From the NCBI GenBank assembly GCA_027491295.1, contig JAIXWK010000003.1, positions 310,001-374,000 on the forward strand: a DNA stretch of 64,000 bases, read 5' to 3'. The translations under genes and the position numbers were made by a program. Of this stretch, positions 24,444 to 37,295 are shown piece by piece. Position 1 is the stretch's first letter, and each line of letters starts with the position of its first letter. The notes below the pieces were generated by a model. That model did not search any database. It worked only from the letters and a program-made list of their open reading frames with translations, and was not told the origin of the DNA. This DNA is from Microbacteriaceae bacterium. Lineage in GTDB: Bacteria > Actinomycetota > Actinomycetes > Actinomycetales > Microbacteriaceae.

Positions 24444-25438
24444 CCTGGAAAATGCCAGCCGAATGGGAAAAGCACGAGCGCACCTGGCTAGCTTTCCCCA
24501 CCTCCGGCTACACTCTCGGTGACACTGAGGACGAGCACGAAGCCGCAAGATCCACCTGGGCAAATGTTGCCAATCAGGCGAGCGAGTTTGAAAAAGTAAC
24601 CGTGGTGGTAAACCCAGGCGATGAATCAATCGCTAAGAAATACCTCTCCGGCCAAATCGAACTAATGCCGATTCCAATCGATGATGCCTGGATGCGAGAT
24701 ACCGGTCCAACCTTCGTTGTAGAAAATGGCAAATTAGGTGCGGTGAACTGGGTCTTCAACGGTTGGGGCGCCCAAGGTTGGGCGGAGTTTGGCAAAGACT
24801 CCAAACTCGCAAGCGCGATTGCCCAAGAATCTGGAGCCACCCAAATCGACTCCGAGCTGGTAAACGAAGGTGGTGGAATCCACATCTCCGGCGATGGCAC
24901 TGTCTTGCTCACTGAAACCGTGCAGCTTGGAAAAGGTAGAAACCCAAACTGGTCCAAGGATCAGGTTGAGCAAGAGATCCACCAAAAGCTCGGAACCAGC
25001 AAAGCGATTTGGCTAAAGCGGGGACTAACTCGTGACTATGAGGAATTTGGAACCCAGGGTCACGTCGACATCGTGGCGTGCTTTGCCCCCGATGGCCGAG
25101 TGCTCTACCACGATCAGAAAAATCAAAATCACCCGGACTACCTAGTTTCCTCCGAGGTTCGTGAGACTTTTATCCGCGCCGGAATTGAAGTTCTATCCAT
25201 TCCAGCCCCCGACACACTTCGCGATGTTGAAGGTTTTGTGGATTACAGCTACATCAATCACTACGTGCTGAATGGCGCTGTTTTACTCGGTGCATTTGAA
25301 GATCAGCGTGACAAAGAGGCGCAGGCAATGCTGCGCGACATCTATCCCGGGCGAGAAATTGTGCTGGTTGATGCCAAAGAGTTATTTAAACGTGGTGGTG
25401 GAATTCACTGCATCACGCAGCAGCAACCGGCTTTTTAG
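24440..25438 (+). CDS. aguA: Agmatine deiminase
   Basis: A 332-residue guanidine-modifying enzyme (peptidyl-arginine deiminase Porphyromonas-type fold). It converts agmatine to N-carbamoylputrescine and ammonia. The motifs are MPAEWEKHERTWLAFP, DDAWMRDTGP, NEGGGIHI, GTQGHVD and the catalytic Cys324 in GGGIHC near the C-terminus. Length is slightly below the usual 340-370. It overlaps aguB by 4 nt, so the two steps from agmatine to putrescine are translated together. The agmatine source would be the SpeA-type decarboxylase encoded 3.7 kb downstream, or possibly the decarboxylase upstream. Confidence 0.95.
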   Translation: MTWKMPAEWEKHERTWLAFPTSGYTLGDTEDEHEAARSTWANVANQASEFEKVTVVVNPGDESIAKKYLSGQIELMPIPIDDAWMRDTGPTFVVENGKLGAVNWVFNGWGAQGWAEFGKDSKLASAIAQESGATQIDSELVNEGGGIHISGDGTVLLTETVQLGKGRNPNWSKDQVEQEIHQKLGTSKAIWLKRGLTRDYEEFGTQGHVDIVACFAPDGRVLYHDQKNQNHPDYLVSSEVRETFIRAGIEVLSIPAPDTLRDVEGFVDYSYINHYVLNGAVLLGAFEDQRDKEAQAMLRDIYPGREIVLVDAKELFKRGGGIHCITQQQPAF

Positions 25439-25525
25439 TTGTTAACTGGTTTAATAAAACGGAAACAAAGATGTGGTCGGATGTTCTTCGACTGATTTCC
25501 CCTACCCGAGAGGCACCTACACCCA

Positions 25526-26569
25526 ATGGCATTTACTTCACTCCGCAAGCGCATTTTCGCGCTGGTAGCAACCGCAGCGGTTGCATCCGTAGCACTATCT
25601 GGTTGCGCAGCAACCGAGAGCGCAACCGAGTCCGATTTTGGCAAGCTAGACGTTCAGTTCAGCTGGATTAAGAATGCCGAATTTGCTGGCGAGTACTTCG
25701 CCGACAGCAAGGGCTACTACACCGAGGCCGGCTTCTCCGAGGTCAACTTCATCGCAGGTCCTACCGCTACCACCGCGGTTGTGCTAGCTGGCGATGCGCT
25801 TGTTGGTCTAAGTGACGCAGTTGCAATCACCCCGGTCATCTTGGAAGAGGGCGCACCACTAAAGATCATTGGTGCCACCTATCAGAAGAACCCTTTCACC
25901 ATCCTGTCCCTGAAGGACGGCGCCAACATCAAGACTGCTCAGGACCTTATTGGTAAGCGAATTGGTGTTCAGGCCGGTGGAAACGAGACTTTGTTTGACG
26001 CACTTCTAGCGGCAAATGGCATCGACGCATCTCAGGTAACCAAGGTTCCAGTTGAGTACGATCCATCACCACTGGTAAACGGCGAGGTTGACGGCTTCTT
26101 GGCATACGTGACCAACGAGTCAATCACCGTTGCGAACCAGGGCTTTGAGGTAACCAACTTGCTATTCGCTGACAACGGTCTTCCGTTTGTTGCCGAGGCG
26201 TTTGTTGTGACTCAGGACTCGATCGACAACAACCGTGAAGCGCTAAAGGCTTTCCTATACGCAACCATCAAGGGTTGGAAGGACGCCATCGCTGACCCTA
26301 ACGAGGGTGCGCGACTAGCAGTTGATATTTACGGCAAGGACCTCGGTCTAGACATCGGTAAAGAGCAGCAGCAGTCTTCTGCCCAGAACGATCTACTGGT
26401 TGTGACTGATGAGACTCGTGCAAACGGTCTATTCACCATCTCCGAGGCACTTCAGCAGCAGAACATCGACACCTTGAAAGCAGCTGGCTACAACATCACT
26501 GCAGCTCAGTTGTTCGACATGTCACTACTTGCTGAGGTTTACGCAGAGCACCCAGAACTTCTGGACTAA
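25526..26569 (+). CDS. NMT1/THI5-like ABC-transporter substrate-binding lipoprotein
   Basis: A 347-residue exported lipoprotein: a basic start (SLRKR), a hydrophobic h-region, and the lipobox LSGC with Cys27. The mature part begins [20 protein letters not shown], the pattern of NMT1/THI5-type (ThiY, SsuA, TauA) binding proteins. Its 1:1:2 gene set (binding protein, ATPase, two permeases) follows directly. Family members bind pyrimidine precursors, taurine, sulfonates or nitrate; which applies is unknown. Being placed between agmatine/putrescine genes hints at a nitrogenous substrate, but this is inference. It starts 87 nt after aguA, probably from its own promoter. Confidence 0.9.
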   Translation: MAFTSLRKRIFALVATAAVASVALSGCAATESATESDFGKLDVQFSWIKNAEFAGEYFADSKGYYTEAGFSEVNFIAGPTATTAVVLAGDALVGLSDAVAITPVILEEGAPLKIIGATYQKNPFTILSLKDGANIKTAQDLIGKRIGVQAGGNETLFDALLAANGIDASQVTKVPVEYDPSPLVNGEVDGFLAYVTNESITVANQGFEVTNLLFADNGLPFVAEAFVVTQDSIDNNREALKAFLYATIKGWKDAIADPNEGARLAVDIYGKDLGLDIGKEQQQSSAQNDLLVVTDETRANGLFTISEALQQQNIDTLKAAGYNITAAQLFDMSLLAEVYAEHPELLD

Positions 26570-26580
26570 TCTCGTACCTT

Positions 26581-27402
26581 ATGAGTTCAACTAATGCCGC
26601 TGCCCAGGACGATTCCGTTCTGGGCAGCGGCATTACCATTTCCGGACTATCCAAGACCTTCCAGCTTGGAAACCAATCCATCACCGCACTGCAGGACACC
26701 ACCTTGCATTCCGATAAGGGAAGCTTTTTGTCACTGCTTGGCCCATCCGGCTGCGGTAAGTCAACAATTTTGCGAATCCTCGCTGGGCTAGAAACCCCGA
26801 GTGCTGGAACCGTGACGGTTGACGGCATGGAACCTCAAGAACTTCGTCGCGATCACCGCCTCGGTATCGCATTTCAGGATTCGGCCCTGATGCCTTGGCG
26901 TTCGGTTTCGCAAAACATCCGGTTGCCATTTGAACTTGCAAGAGTCGCCCCAGACGAAGAGTTGATCAAAGACCTAATCAAACTCGTTGGCCTTCAGGGC
27001 TTTGAGGATGCTAAGCCCGCTCAGCTCTCCGGCGGCATGAGACAGCGAGTCTCAATCGCCCGCGCATTGGTGGTTCAGCCATCTGTGCTACTACTCGATG
27101 AGCCATTTGGCGCACTTGACGATATGACCAGGCAGCGCCTAAACCTTGAGCTTTTGCGAATTTGGACCGAGAAGCCGGCAACCACTTTGATGGTTACCCA
27201 CGGTATTTCCGAGGCAATCTTCCTAAGTGACCAGGTTGCTGTTATGAGCCCGAGGCCCGGCCGCATCAAGGAAATCATTGATGTCAACCTCCCAAGGCCT
27301 CGCACCCCCGAAATGATGCGCACACCGGAATTCCACGCATTGCACGACCGCGCCTCTGACCTACTGTTCGGTGCCGGTGGAGTCGTTCCACACGATGACT
27401 GA
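26581..27402 (+). CDS. ABC-transporter ATPase (nitrate/taurine/pyrimidine importer type)
   Basis: A 273-residue nucleotide-binding protein. Walker A is GPSGCGKST (about residues 57-65), the signature is LSGGMRQRV and Walker B is [12 protein letters not shown]. The H-loop is MVTHGISEA. The similarity is to SsuB/TauB/ThiZ ATPases. It energises the two permeases encoded immediately downstream. Starts 12 nt after the binding-protein gene and overlaps the first permease by 8 nt. The first 20 residues ([16 protein letters not shown]) are an unconserved extension. Confidence 0.95.
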   Translation: MSSTNAAAQDDSVLGSGITISGLSKTFQLGNQSITALQDTTLHSDKGSFLSLLGPSGCGKSTILRILAGLETPSAGTVTVDGMEPQELRRDHRLGIAFQDSALMPWRSVSQNIRLPFELARVAPDEELIKDLIKLVGLQGFEDAKPAQLSGGMRQRVSIARALVVQPSVLLLDEPFGALDDMTRQRLNLELLRIWTEKPATTLMVTHGISEAIFLSDQVAVMSPRPGRIKEIIDVNLPRPRTPEMMRTPEFHALHDRASDLLFGAGGVVPHDD

Positions 27403-28225
27403 GCTTTTAGTAACCAACGGCAATAAGCGACTCCCCTCCTGGGCAACCGCAACAATCGGTGTTAGCGCAACAGTTGGTCTTTGGTGGCTGAGCGCCATCA
27501 CAGTTTTTGCATCGGTTGGTCGCCGCCCGGATGGATCCGGTGGCGCGATTCCCACTCCTCCCGCGGTTATTGAGCAGTTGTTTGCGGATGGCTTTGAGTT
27601 CTACTGGCGGAATGCTTCGGTGACCCTGACCGAAGCAGCAATTGGTTTTCTATGGGGCAACTTGCTGGCGCTGGCATTTGCAGCGATTGCTCTAATTGTT
27701 CCGAAGCTTGAAAACCTAACCACTCAGATTGCGGTTATTACCTACTGCATCCCAATTGTCGCTATCGGACCGATTGTCCGCTTGGTTGTTGGAGCACCTG
27801 ACTCTGGGGAGCCTGCTGGTGCAGCAATTGTTTTGGCTGCTCTTTCAGTTTTCTTTACGACCATGGTTGGCGCTCTAACGGGCGTTAAGCAAACCGATAG
27901 GCGCATGCTCGATGTTGTCACCGCATACGGCGGAGGTGCTTGGCAGCGCCTTGTGAAGGTGCAGCTACTTTCCGCCTTGCCATCGATCTTCGCAGCCTTC
28001 AAGATCGCAGCTCCGGCAGCCTTTTTGGGAGCGATCCTCGGTGAGTACGTCGGTGGCCCAGACCTGGGATTTGGTCCTGCAATGGTCAATGCTCAGCAGA
28101 GTTTGGAGATTGCCAGGGTCTGGGGTGTGGCACTGGTATCTGGATTGATTGCCGGAGCTGGCTACGCCCTTTTTGGTCAGATTGGCAAGTGGCTAACGCC
28201 TTGGGCTAAGGCGGGTGTGCGATGA
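27395..28225 (+). CDS. ABC-transporter permease, first subunit
   Basis: A 276-residue BPD-type permease with about six helices. The EAA-type coupling loop is visible around [21 protein letters not shown] (segments only). The ATG at 27395 sits inside the end of the ATPase gene (8-nt overlap); an in-frame ATG 8 codons earlier would lie deeper in that gene and is less likely. Its stop overlaps the next permease start (ATGA). Together the two different permeases suggest a heterodimeric channel rather than the homodimer usual for SsuC/TauC systems. Confidence 0.93.
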   Translation: MTELLVTNGNKRLPSWATATIGVSATVGLWWLSAITVFASVGRRPDGSGGAIPTPPAVIEQLFADGFEFYWRNASVTLTEAAIGFLWGNLLALAFAAIALIVPKLENLTTQIAVITYCIPIVAIGPIVRLVVGAPDSGEPAGAAIVLAALSVFFTTMVGALTGVKQTDRRMLDVVTAYGGGAWQRLVKVQLLSALPSIFAAFKIAAPAAFLGAILGEYVGGPDLGFGPAMVNAQQSLEIARVWGVALVSGLIAGAGYALFGQIGKWLTPWAKAGVR

Positions 28226-29094
28226 ACTTCAAGTTGGAAGATGCCTCTGACAAATCCTTGATAGCGCTTCGCTCGAAGGTCAGGCGCCAAGCCAATCGGG
28301 AAACTCTCAAGGTTGTTTACTCATCAGCCATCAACACCAGCATCTCGCTCGGTGTTGTGGTCTTGCTCTGGGTCTTTGCACTCTGGGCTTTGGATGTCAC
28401 GCCATACATTGGCAAAGGGCCACTCGAAGTTTTTAACTGGATGTTCATCGAAGAAGATGCCGCAGAAAACCAAACCCTGGTCTGGACTGCACTGGGACAA
28501 ACCCTCTATGACGCAACTATTGGGTTCGCATTTGGCTTGTTTTTTGCAACTCTGGTGTCAGCGATATTCACTATGTCTAAGTCGTTGGAGCAGGCACTAA
28601 TGCCCATTGCGATGCTGCTTAGAAGCGTTCCGCTGATTGCCATGGCACCGATCTTGATTCTTATCTTCGGCCGCGAGCAGGCCACCGTCGCTGTTATGGG
28701 TGCAATTGTGGTGCTGTTTCCAGCACTTGTGAACATCGTCTTTGGTCTTCGAAGCGCATCGAGCGCCATGGTGGATGTCGCAACGGTTTATGGGGCAAAC
28801 AAGCTGGCAGCGCTTCGCTACGTGGCTTTTCCGTCCTCGCTACCATCGTTCTTCGCTGCGGTGAAAATTTCGGTTCCAGGAGCCATCACCGGAGCACTAT
28901 TGGTGGAGTGGCTAGCCACCGGCACCGGTATCGGCTACGGAATCATTTCTGCGGTTGGAAGGGCAAAAACCAACGAGGTTTGGGCTTACGTGGTGGTTAT
29001 CACCGTGGTCTCGATTTTGCTATACAACCTGGTTGAACTACTTGAGGGTTATGTTCTTAAGCGTTTTGCACCTCAGCTTTGGAAAGCCCGCTAG
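28222..29094 (+). CDS. ABC-transporter permease, second subunit
   Basis: A 290-residue BPD-type permease. An N-terminal cytoplasmic stretch of about 35 residues (rich in Lys/Arg) precedes six helices. The coupling loop contains VYGANKLAALRYVAFPSSLP and the later helix has SVPGAITGALLVEWLATGTG. The start overlaps the first permease by 4 nt. It is the last gene of the importer cassette. The SpeA-type decarboxylase begins 82 nt downstream on the same strand. Confidence 0.93.
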   Translation: MNFKLEDASDKSLIALRSKVRRQANRETLKVVYSSAINTSISLGVVVLLWVFALWALDVTPYIGKGPLEVFNWMFIEEDAAENQTLVWTALGQTLYDATIGFAFGLFFATLVSAIFTMSKSLEQALMPIAMLLRSVPLIAMAPILILIFGREQATVAVMGAIVVLFPALVNIVFGLRSASSAMVDVATVYGANKLAALRYVAFPSSLPSFFAAVKISVPGAITGALLVEWLATGTGIGYGIISAVGRAKTNEVWAYVVVITVVSILLYNLVELLEGYVLKRFAPQLWKAR

Positions 29095-29176
29095 AAAAAT
29101 TCACCGGAACTTTGTGTCCCTCAAAACATAATTGCCGTAATCTTTTGGCTTTGATTGATTTTGAAAGTGAGTGTGA

Positions 29177-30631
29177 TTGTCCGAGCACGCTTTTGGCGCA
29201 GCCACACTGCTAGATCCAAATGACCCAATGGGGCTTAGAAGCTCCGCACCATTGCTAGACGCGTGGATTAGAGACATCACATCCGAGAGATATTCTTTCC
29301 AAATCCCAGGCCACAAAGGCCGAACAGATCTTACGGGACCCGTTGTAGACGGCGATATTCCGGTGCTCCCAGGCAATCACCCAAATCGCATTAGCCCCTC
29401 GTTGATTCTGGAGGCAGAGGCACTGGCGGCGAAACTTTGGGGGGCAGACCTTTGCCGATTCGGCGTGAACGGATCTACCGGAACCAATCACGCGGCCGTG
29501 ATGGCTGTTGCTGGTCCCGGCGACAAGGTCATTGTTTCCAGAACCCTGCACAAATCAGTTTTGGTCGGCATGGTTTACGCCGGAGTAGTCCCTGTTTGGG
29601 TAAGACCCGAGATAAACCCAGCAACTGGACTCCCAGAGTACCTGCGTTCCACGCGCCTGCGCGAGACGTTGGAAGAGCACCAAGATGCCAAAGCTGTCCT
29701 TATTGGGGAACCGAGCTATGTCGGAACCATGTCGAATATCCCAAGACTTTCGGCTGCCTGTCACGATTTTGGTATTCCACTGGTGGTTGATGCTGCCTGG
29801 GCAGCTCACTTTGGCTTCCACCCGGATTTGCCTAAGAACCCGCTGGATGAAGGTGCCGACATTGTCGTCACCAGCGCTCACAAGACGCTCCCTAGCTATT
29901 CACAAGCCTCTTTCGTGCTCGCAAAAGGTGACTTTGTTGACCTTTCAAGGCTGAATAAGACATTTGATTCCACCCAGACCACCTCGATGTCGGGCCGAAT
30001 CCTGGCCTCGATTGATGCAGCACGTGCCCTGATGCAACGCCACGGCCATGAGCTTTTGGCACCGGTGATTGAGGCAACCGCGAGGGGAAGACAAGCTCTG
30101 CGCGCTGCCGGCATTCCAGTTATCGATGGCGAATACATCGATCCGCTAAAGATGGTCATCCTGCTTAGTGAAACTGGAGCGGATGGCAATTTGGTGGAGG
30201 CAGATTTACTTGCCGCAAACATTGACCTTGAGATGGCAAACAAAGACGTGATAATTCCGATGATTACCCTTGCCGACACCCCAGAGCGCATTGAGACACT
30301 GGTTACTCGAATTATTGCCCTGGTGGAGAAGTACCGCGGGGCACCTAGGCCAATCAAGATTGCAGCAGCGTTCGCAATTGAACCTGAGGTTGTCATCACT
30401 CCTCGTGAGGCATTTTTTGCCCCATACGAGGTGGTGTCTGCAGAAGATGCGGTTGGTCGAGTCAGCGCAGAGCTGATCTGCCCATACCCTCCAGGTGTTC
30501 CAGTGCTATCCCCCGGCGAGCGAATCACGCAGAGCGCGATGAACGCCCTTTTGGACGCACGTGATTCCGGCACTCGAATCGCATTTGTGGATGATCGAAC
30601 CCTTGCCACCTTCAAGGTTCTCAAGGACTAA
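29177..30631 (+). CDS. speA: Orn/Lys/Arg decarboxylase, SpeA-type (probable arginine decarboxylase)
   Basis: A 484-residue fold-type I PLP decarboxylase of the short Bacillus SpeA group (about 490 aa). The PLP lysine is Lys236 in SAHKTLPSYSQ, with Asp205 in VVDAAW. The N-terminal FQIPGHKGR motif and the C-terminal ICPYPPGVPVLSPGE segment are characteristic. It may convert arginine to agmatine, feeding AguA and AguB encoded upstream; lysine or ornithine remain possible. Start is TTG at 29177, giving MSEHAFGAAT, with GAAAGTGAG upstream. Codon use is like its neighbours. Confidence 0.9.
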   Translation: MSEHAFGAATLLDPNDPMGLRSSAPLLDAWIRDITSERYSFQIPGHKGRTDLTGPVVDGDIPVLPGNHPNRISPSLILEAEALAAKLWGADLCRFGVNGSTGTNHAAVMAVAGPGDKVIVSRTLHKSVLVGMVYAGVVPVWVRPEINPATGLPEYLRSTRLRETLEEHQDAKAVLIGEPSYVGTMSNIPRLSAACHDFGIPLVVDAAWAAHFGFHPDLPKNPLDEGADIVVTSAHKTLPSYSQASFVLAKGDFVDLSRLNKTFDSTQTTSMSGRILASIDAARALMQRHGHELLAPVIEATARGRQALRAAGIPVIDGEYIDPLKMVILLSETGADGNLVEADLLAANIDLEMANKDVIIPMITLADTPERIETLVTRIIALVEKYRGAPRPIKIAAAFAIEPEVVITPREAFFAPYEVVSAEDAVGRVSAELICPYPPGVPVLSPGERITQSAMNALLDARDSGTRIAFVDDRTLATFKVLKD

Positions 30632-30669
30632 AAAGTATGGCAACATTGGGGGGTTGAAAGGACTCCGCA

Positions 30670-34369
<3,700 letters not shown>

Positions 34370-34371
34370 CC

Positions 34372-35007
34372 ATGCTTCCCAGCACATCCAACCTCACTGC
34401 TTTCTTAGTGCTGGCATTGGTAATCATCGTGGTGCCAGGGCCCGGCGTGCTGTTCACAATTGGTAGAGCGCTTATCTTGGGCACCAAAGCGGCACTGATG
34501 AGCGTTTTGGGCAATGCCTTCGGCGTTGGCATCCAGATAGTTGTGATTTCACTGGGACTTGGAGTGGCTATTCAGCAGTCTGAGCTGGTGTTTTTGGCAA
34601 TTCGGGTTTTTGGTGCGGGGATGATCATTTACCTCGGAGTCAAAGCCATCCTCTCTCGTGCCGACTTTGATCTCGATGTGGAGGCAGAGACTAGCACCGC
34701 CTCGACGGTGGTTCGACAATCTTTTGTGGTGGGCATCACAAATGCCAAGACTTTTGTGTTCTTCATCGCAGCGCTGCCTTCATTCACTTCCCCAGAACTA
34801 GGTAATCCAGTCATCCAAATGTTGCTGCTGGGAGTCATTTTTAGCGTTATTGGTGTCCTCTCCGACTCGGTCTATGCAATTGCTGCCGGACAGGCAAGAA
34901 GCTGGCTTGCCAGTTCCCACCAGCGACTTGCGACCTTCCGTGGCATTGGTGGACTTGCACTCACGCTCCTGGGTCTCTACATGCTTTATGAGGCATTAGT
35001 TCACTAG
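34372..35007 (+). CDS. LysE/RhtB-family exporter
   Basis: A 211-residue membrane protein with six predicted helices and the LysE pattern VVPGPGVLFTIGRAL near the N-terminus, followed by FGVGIQIVVISLGLG. Members export amino acids such as lysine, arginine, threonine or homoserine. Being two genes downstream of argG suggests a basic or urea-cycle amino acid, but that is only context. Starts 2 nt after deoD. The following 240 bp hold a structured RNA leader. Confidence 0.92.
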   Translation: MLPSTSNLTAFLVLALVIIVVPGPGVLFTIGRALILGTKAALMSVLGNAFGVGIQIVVISLGLGVAIQQSELVFLAIRVFGAGMIIYLGVKAILSRADFDLDVEAETSTASTVVRQSFVVGITNAKTFVFFIAALPSFTSPELGNPVIQMLLLGVIFSVIGVLSDSVYAIAAGQARSWLASSHQRLATFRGIGGLALTLLGLYMLYEALVH

Positions 35008-35056
35008 CCGGTTGGCATGGAAGCCGAGCCCGGAAAAATAAACCTTCGGAAAAAGG

Positions 35057-35226
35057 CCCGCTCGACTAGGCTTTAGGTAATGAGCGGGAAACCGCAACAT
35101 TGCGTCGTAGAACGCTTTTCCACATTCTGTGGATTCTCTCTTCCTTCGGCGAACGAATGCATCAAGTGATGCGTACGCCATTTCGAGCCAAAAGGCTCGT
35201 CCAACAAATCGATGCATTTGCCATCG
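35057..35226 (+). ncRNA. Candidate structured 5' leader of the DEAD-box helicase gene
   Basis: Serial hairpins occupy the gap between lysE-like and the helicase. They are CCCGCTC/GAGCGGG (35057-35063, 35082-35088); GCGG-GAAA-CCGC with a GNRA tetraloop (35084-35095), which is alternative to the first; GCGT/ACGC (35102-35115); TCCACA-TTC-TGTGGA (35119-35133); an outer GGCG/CGCC (35148-35151, 35176-35179) around GCATC-AAGT-GATGC (35159-35172); CGAGCC-AAAA-GGCTCG (35184-35199); and CGATG/CATCG (35210-35226). I recognise no known RNA class. A role in autoregulation or cold response of the helicase is inference. Confidence 0.6.
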
Positions 35227-35248
35227 AGTGAAAGCAATTACAAAACTT

Positions 35249-36625
35249 ATGTCTCAAAAATCATTTATCGATCTTGGCGTGCCCGAAGCTATTGCTGCGG
35301 TGCTTAGCGCCCAGGGCATCGACTCACCATTCCCAATCCAGGTAGACACTTTGCCTGACACTCTTGCCGGCAGAGACGTTCTAGGTCGTGGTAAGACCGG
35401 GTCGGGCAAGACCCTTGCCTTCAGCATCCCAATGGTCGTAAGGCTTGCTGGAAAGCGTGCGAACGCAGAGCGCAAGCCTCGCGGCTTGGTGCTTGCGCCG
35501 ACTAGAGAGCTTGCTACTCAGATCACCCAGACCCTGCAGCCACTCGCTGAGGCAATGAACCTTAGAGTCACCACGATCTTTGGTGGAATCTCTCAACAGC
35601 GCCAGGTTCAGGCTCTCAGGGCCGGCGTGGAAATCATCGTTGCCACCCCAGGTCGCGTTGAAGACCTAATGGCCCAGGGTTTTCTAAAACTCGACGCCAT
35701 TGAGGTCACTGTTTTGGATGAAGCTGACCACATGGCAGACCTAGGCTTTTTGCCTGGTGTCACAAGAATCCTGAACGCCACCCCAACGGGCGGCCAGCGC
35801 CTATTGTTCTCGGCAACTTTGGACAACGGCGTGAACAAGCTCGTGGACAAGTTTCTTTCCAACCAGGTCATGCACTCGGTTGATGAGGTGAACTCTCCTG
35901 TTGCTCAGATGACTCACCACGTGTTTGAGGCAGTTGACGCACAGTCCAAGAAGCAACTGATCCACGCTCTTGCCTCAGGAACCGGAAGACGCATTCTGTT
36001 TATGCGCACCAAGCACACCGCCAAGAAGCTTGCAAGAACTTTGACCCAGGCAGGCATCCCAGCGGTTGACCTTCACGGAAACCTCTCGCAGCCAGCAAGA
36101 GATCGAAACCTAGCCGCCTTCAGCGAGGGCAAAGTGAAGGTCTTGGTTGCTACCGACGTGGCAGCTCGAGGCGTGCACGTTGACTTTGTTGACCTGGTTG
36201 TCCATGTTGACCCACCAGCCGAGCACAAGGCTTATCTTCACCGCTCCGGCAGAACTGCTCGCGCAGGTGCCGAGGGCGATGTGGTGACGATTACTCTGCC
36301 TGAGCAGCGCAAGGACGTCACAGACCTACTGAGAATGGCAAAGATCAACATGGTCCCGATGCGCGTTAGCGCGAAGTCCGATGAAGTTGTCGCCCTTATT
36401 GGCGAAGTTGCCCCTTACGTCAAGCCGGTCGCAGAAGCGCCTCAGCCTCAAGGTGGTGGCGGGACCTCTAACGGTCGCAATGCTCAGCGCAAGCGTGCCC
36501 TAAAGCAGGCTGGACAAGCTCAGCCAAAATCAGTGAGACCTAGTGTTCAAGGTGCTAACCAGGAGCGAACTGCGAAGCCTGCAAGGCCAGCAAATGCTAA
36601 CCGCAATCGCCAACGCTCTCGCTAG
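35249..36625 (+). CDS. DEAD-box ATP-dependent RNA helicase (RhlE-like)
   Basis: A 458-residue helicase. Motif I is GRGKTGSGKT at 46-55, then PTRELA (Ia), DEAD (II, as DEADHM), SAT (III) and HRSGRTARAG (VI). The last 75 residues are a basic, Gln/Asn/Arg-rich tail typical of RNA-binding extensions. It unwinds RNA in decay, ribosome assembly or cold adaptation. I chose the ATG at 35249, which starts MSQKSFIDLGVPE at the Q-motif region; the frame is open 40 codons further but that stretch is the structured leader. No clear Shine-Dalgarno precedes the ATG, which fits leader-mediated control. Confidence 0.94.
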   Translation: MSQKSFIDLGVPEAIAAVLSAQGIDSPFPIQVDTLPDTLAGRDVLGRGKTGSGKTLAFSIPMVVRLAGKRANAERKPRGLVLAPTRELATQITQTLQPLAEAMNLRVTTIFGGISQQRQVQALRAGVEIIVATPGRVEDLMAQGFLKLDAIEVTVLDEADHMADLGFLPGVTRILNATPTGGQRLLFSATLDNGVNKLVDKFLSNQVMHSVDEVNSPVAQMTHHVFEAVDAQSKKQLIHALASGTGRRILFMRTKHTAKKLARTLTQAGIPAVDLHGNLSQPARDRNLAAFSEGKVKVLVATDVAARGVHVDFVDLVVHVDPPAEHKAYLHRSGRTARAGAEGDVVTITLPEQRKDVTDLLRMAKINMVPMRVSAKSDEVVALIGEVAPYVKPVAEAPQPQGGGGTSNGRNAQRKRALKQAGQAQPKSVRPSVQGANQERTAKPARPANANRNRQRSR

Positions 36626-36628
36626 AAA

Positions 36629-37108
36629 CTAGCCTTTGTCGTCGGAGTTCTTACTCTGCTTTTTTGTGGCGTAGGCAAAGAGCGCAAGACCAGCAACTAG
36701 AGCTCCAGCGCCAACCCCGTACGAGATGACATCGGCACCACGCTTGGCGTCAACGAATATTCCGACAAAAACCACTGCAATAATCGCTACGACGACGCCG
36801 ATCAGCTTCGATTTGAGGTCATCGAGGTCCCTAACCTGCAACCAGGCCGGAACCTCAATGTCAGCATCGACAAACAGCTCGTAGAGGCCATATCCAATAA
36901 CCAGCAGAACTGTTCCCAGCAGGATTGCATCTACTGCGGTTAGAACCTCGACGATGGTGTCCTTGAGGTAGGCCTGGTTCACGACGGTGTCATAAACCAC
37001 CTGAATCATGGCGACTGAGCCACGAAGCATCAGCAACAGTGCTCCGATGATGGAAGCAATCGCTGGGACGATAACCGCATAGCGGGTGAGGCCCAATAGT
37101 TTGCGCAT
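36629..37108 (-). CDS. YqhA/UPF0114-family membrane protein
   Basis: A 159-residue protein with four predicted helices (about 9-29, 58-78, 101-120 and 128-147). The pattern RYAVIVPAIASIIGALLLML, then the IGYGLYELFVD motif between helices 2 and 3, matches the YqhA family, whose function is not established. The C-terminus is charged (KKQSKNSDDKG). It converges on the helicase gene with a 3-nt gap. The tRNA-Arg gene lies 45 nt upstream on the same strand. Confidence 0.85.
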   Translation of the reverse strand: MRKLLGLTRYAVIVPAIASIIGALLLMLRGSVAMIQVVYDTVVNQAYLKDTIVEVLTAVDAILLGTVLLVIGYGLYELFVDADIEVPAWLQVRDLDDLKSKLIGVVVAIIAVVFVGIFVDAKRGADVISYGVGAGALVAGLALFAYATKKQSKNSDDKG

Positions 37109-37153
37109 GCTCTCATTTATAGCACCAAAGCGGACACATGCGAGTATGAAAAG

Positions 37154-37226
37154 CGCCCTCGGCAGGAATCGAACCTGCGACCAAGAGATTAGAAGGCTCT
37201 TGCTCTATCCACTGAGCTACGAGGGC
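37154..37226 (-). tRNA. tRNA-Arg (anticodon UCU)
   Basis: On the minus strand GCCCTCG pairs with CGAGGGC over seven acceptor positions, with discriminator G. The anticodon arm reads GAGCCTTCTAATCTC, giving UCU, which decodes AGA/AGG. The T-arm is GGTTCGATTCC. Unlike the other three tRNAs here, CCA is not encoded; CTT follows the discriminator. Confidence 0.95.
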
Positions 37227-37295
37227 AATGCCTACAAGTTAGGCGGTATTGAGTTTATCCCACAACCTCACAGAGCTTCTTATAAATGCAGGGAG

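Noticed and set aside
29896-30624. A long open frame (242 codons) on the minus strand inside the SpeA-type gene
   Set aside because: It is fully antisense to a strongly conserved enzyme, is rich in Ser/Arg/Ala as expected from reverse reading of this codon use, and has no ribosome-binding site or family motif.
35129-35248. A 40-codon N-terminal extension of the DEAD-box helicase
   Set aside because: The residues are unlike the helicase N-terminus and the DNA folds into serial hairpins; the ATG at 35249 starts at the conserved core.
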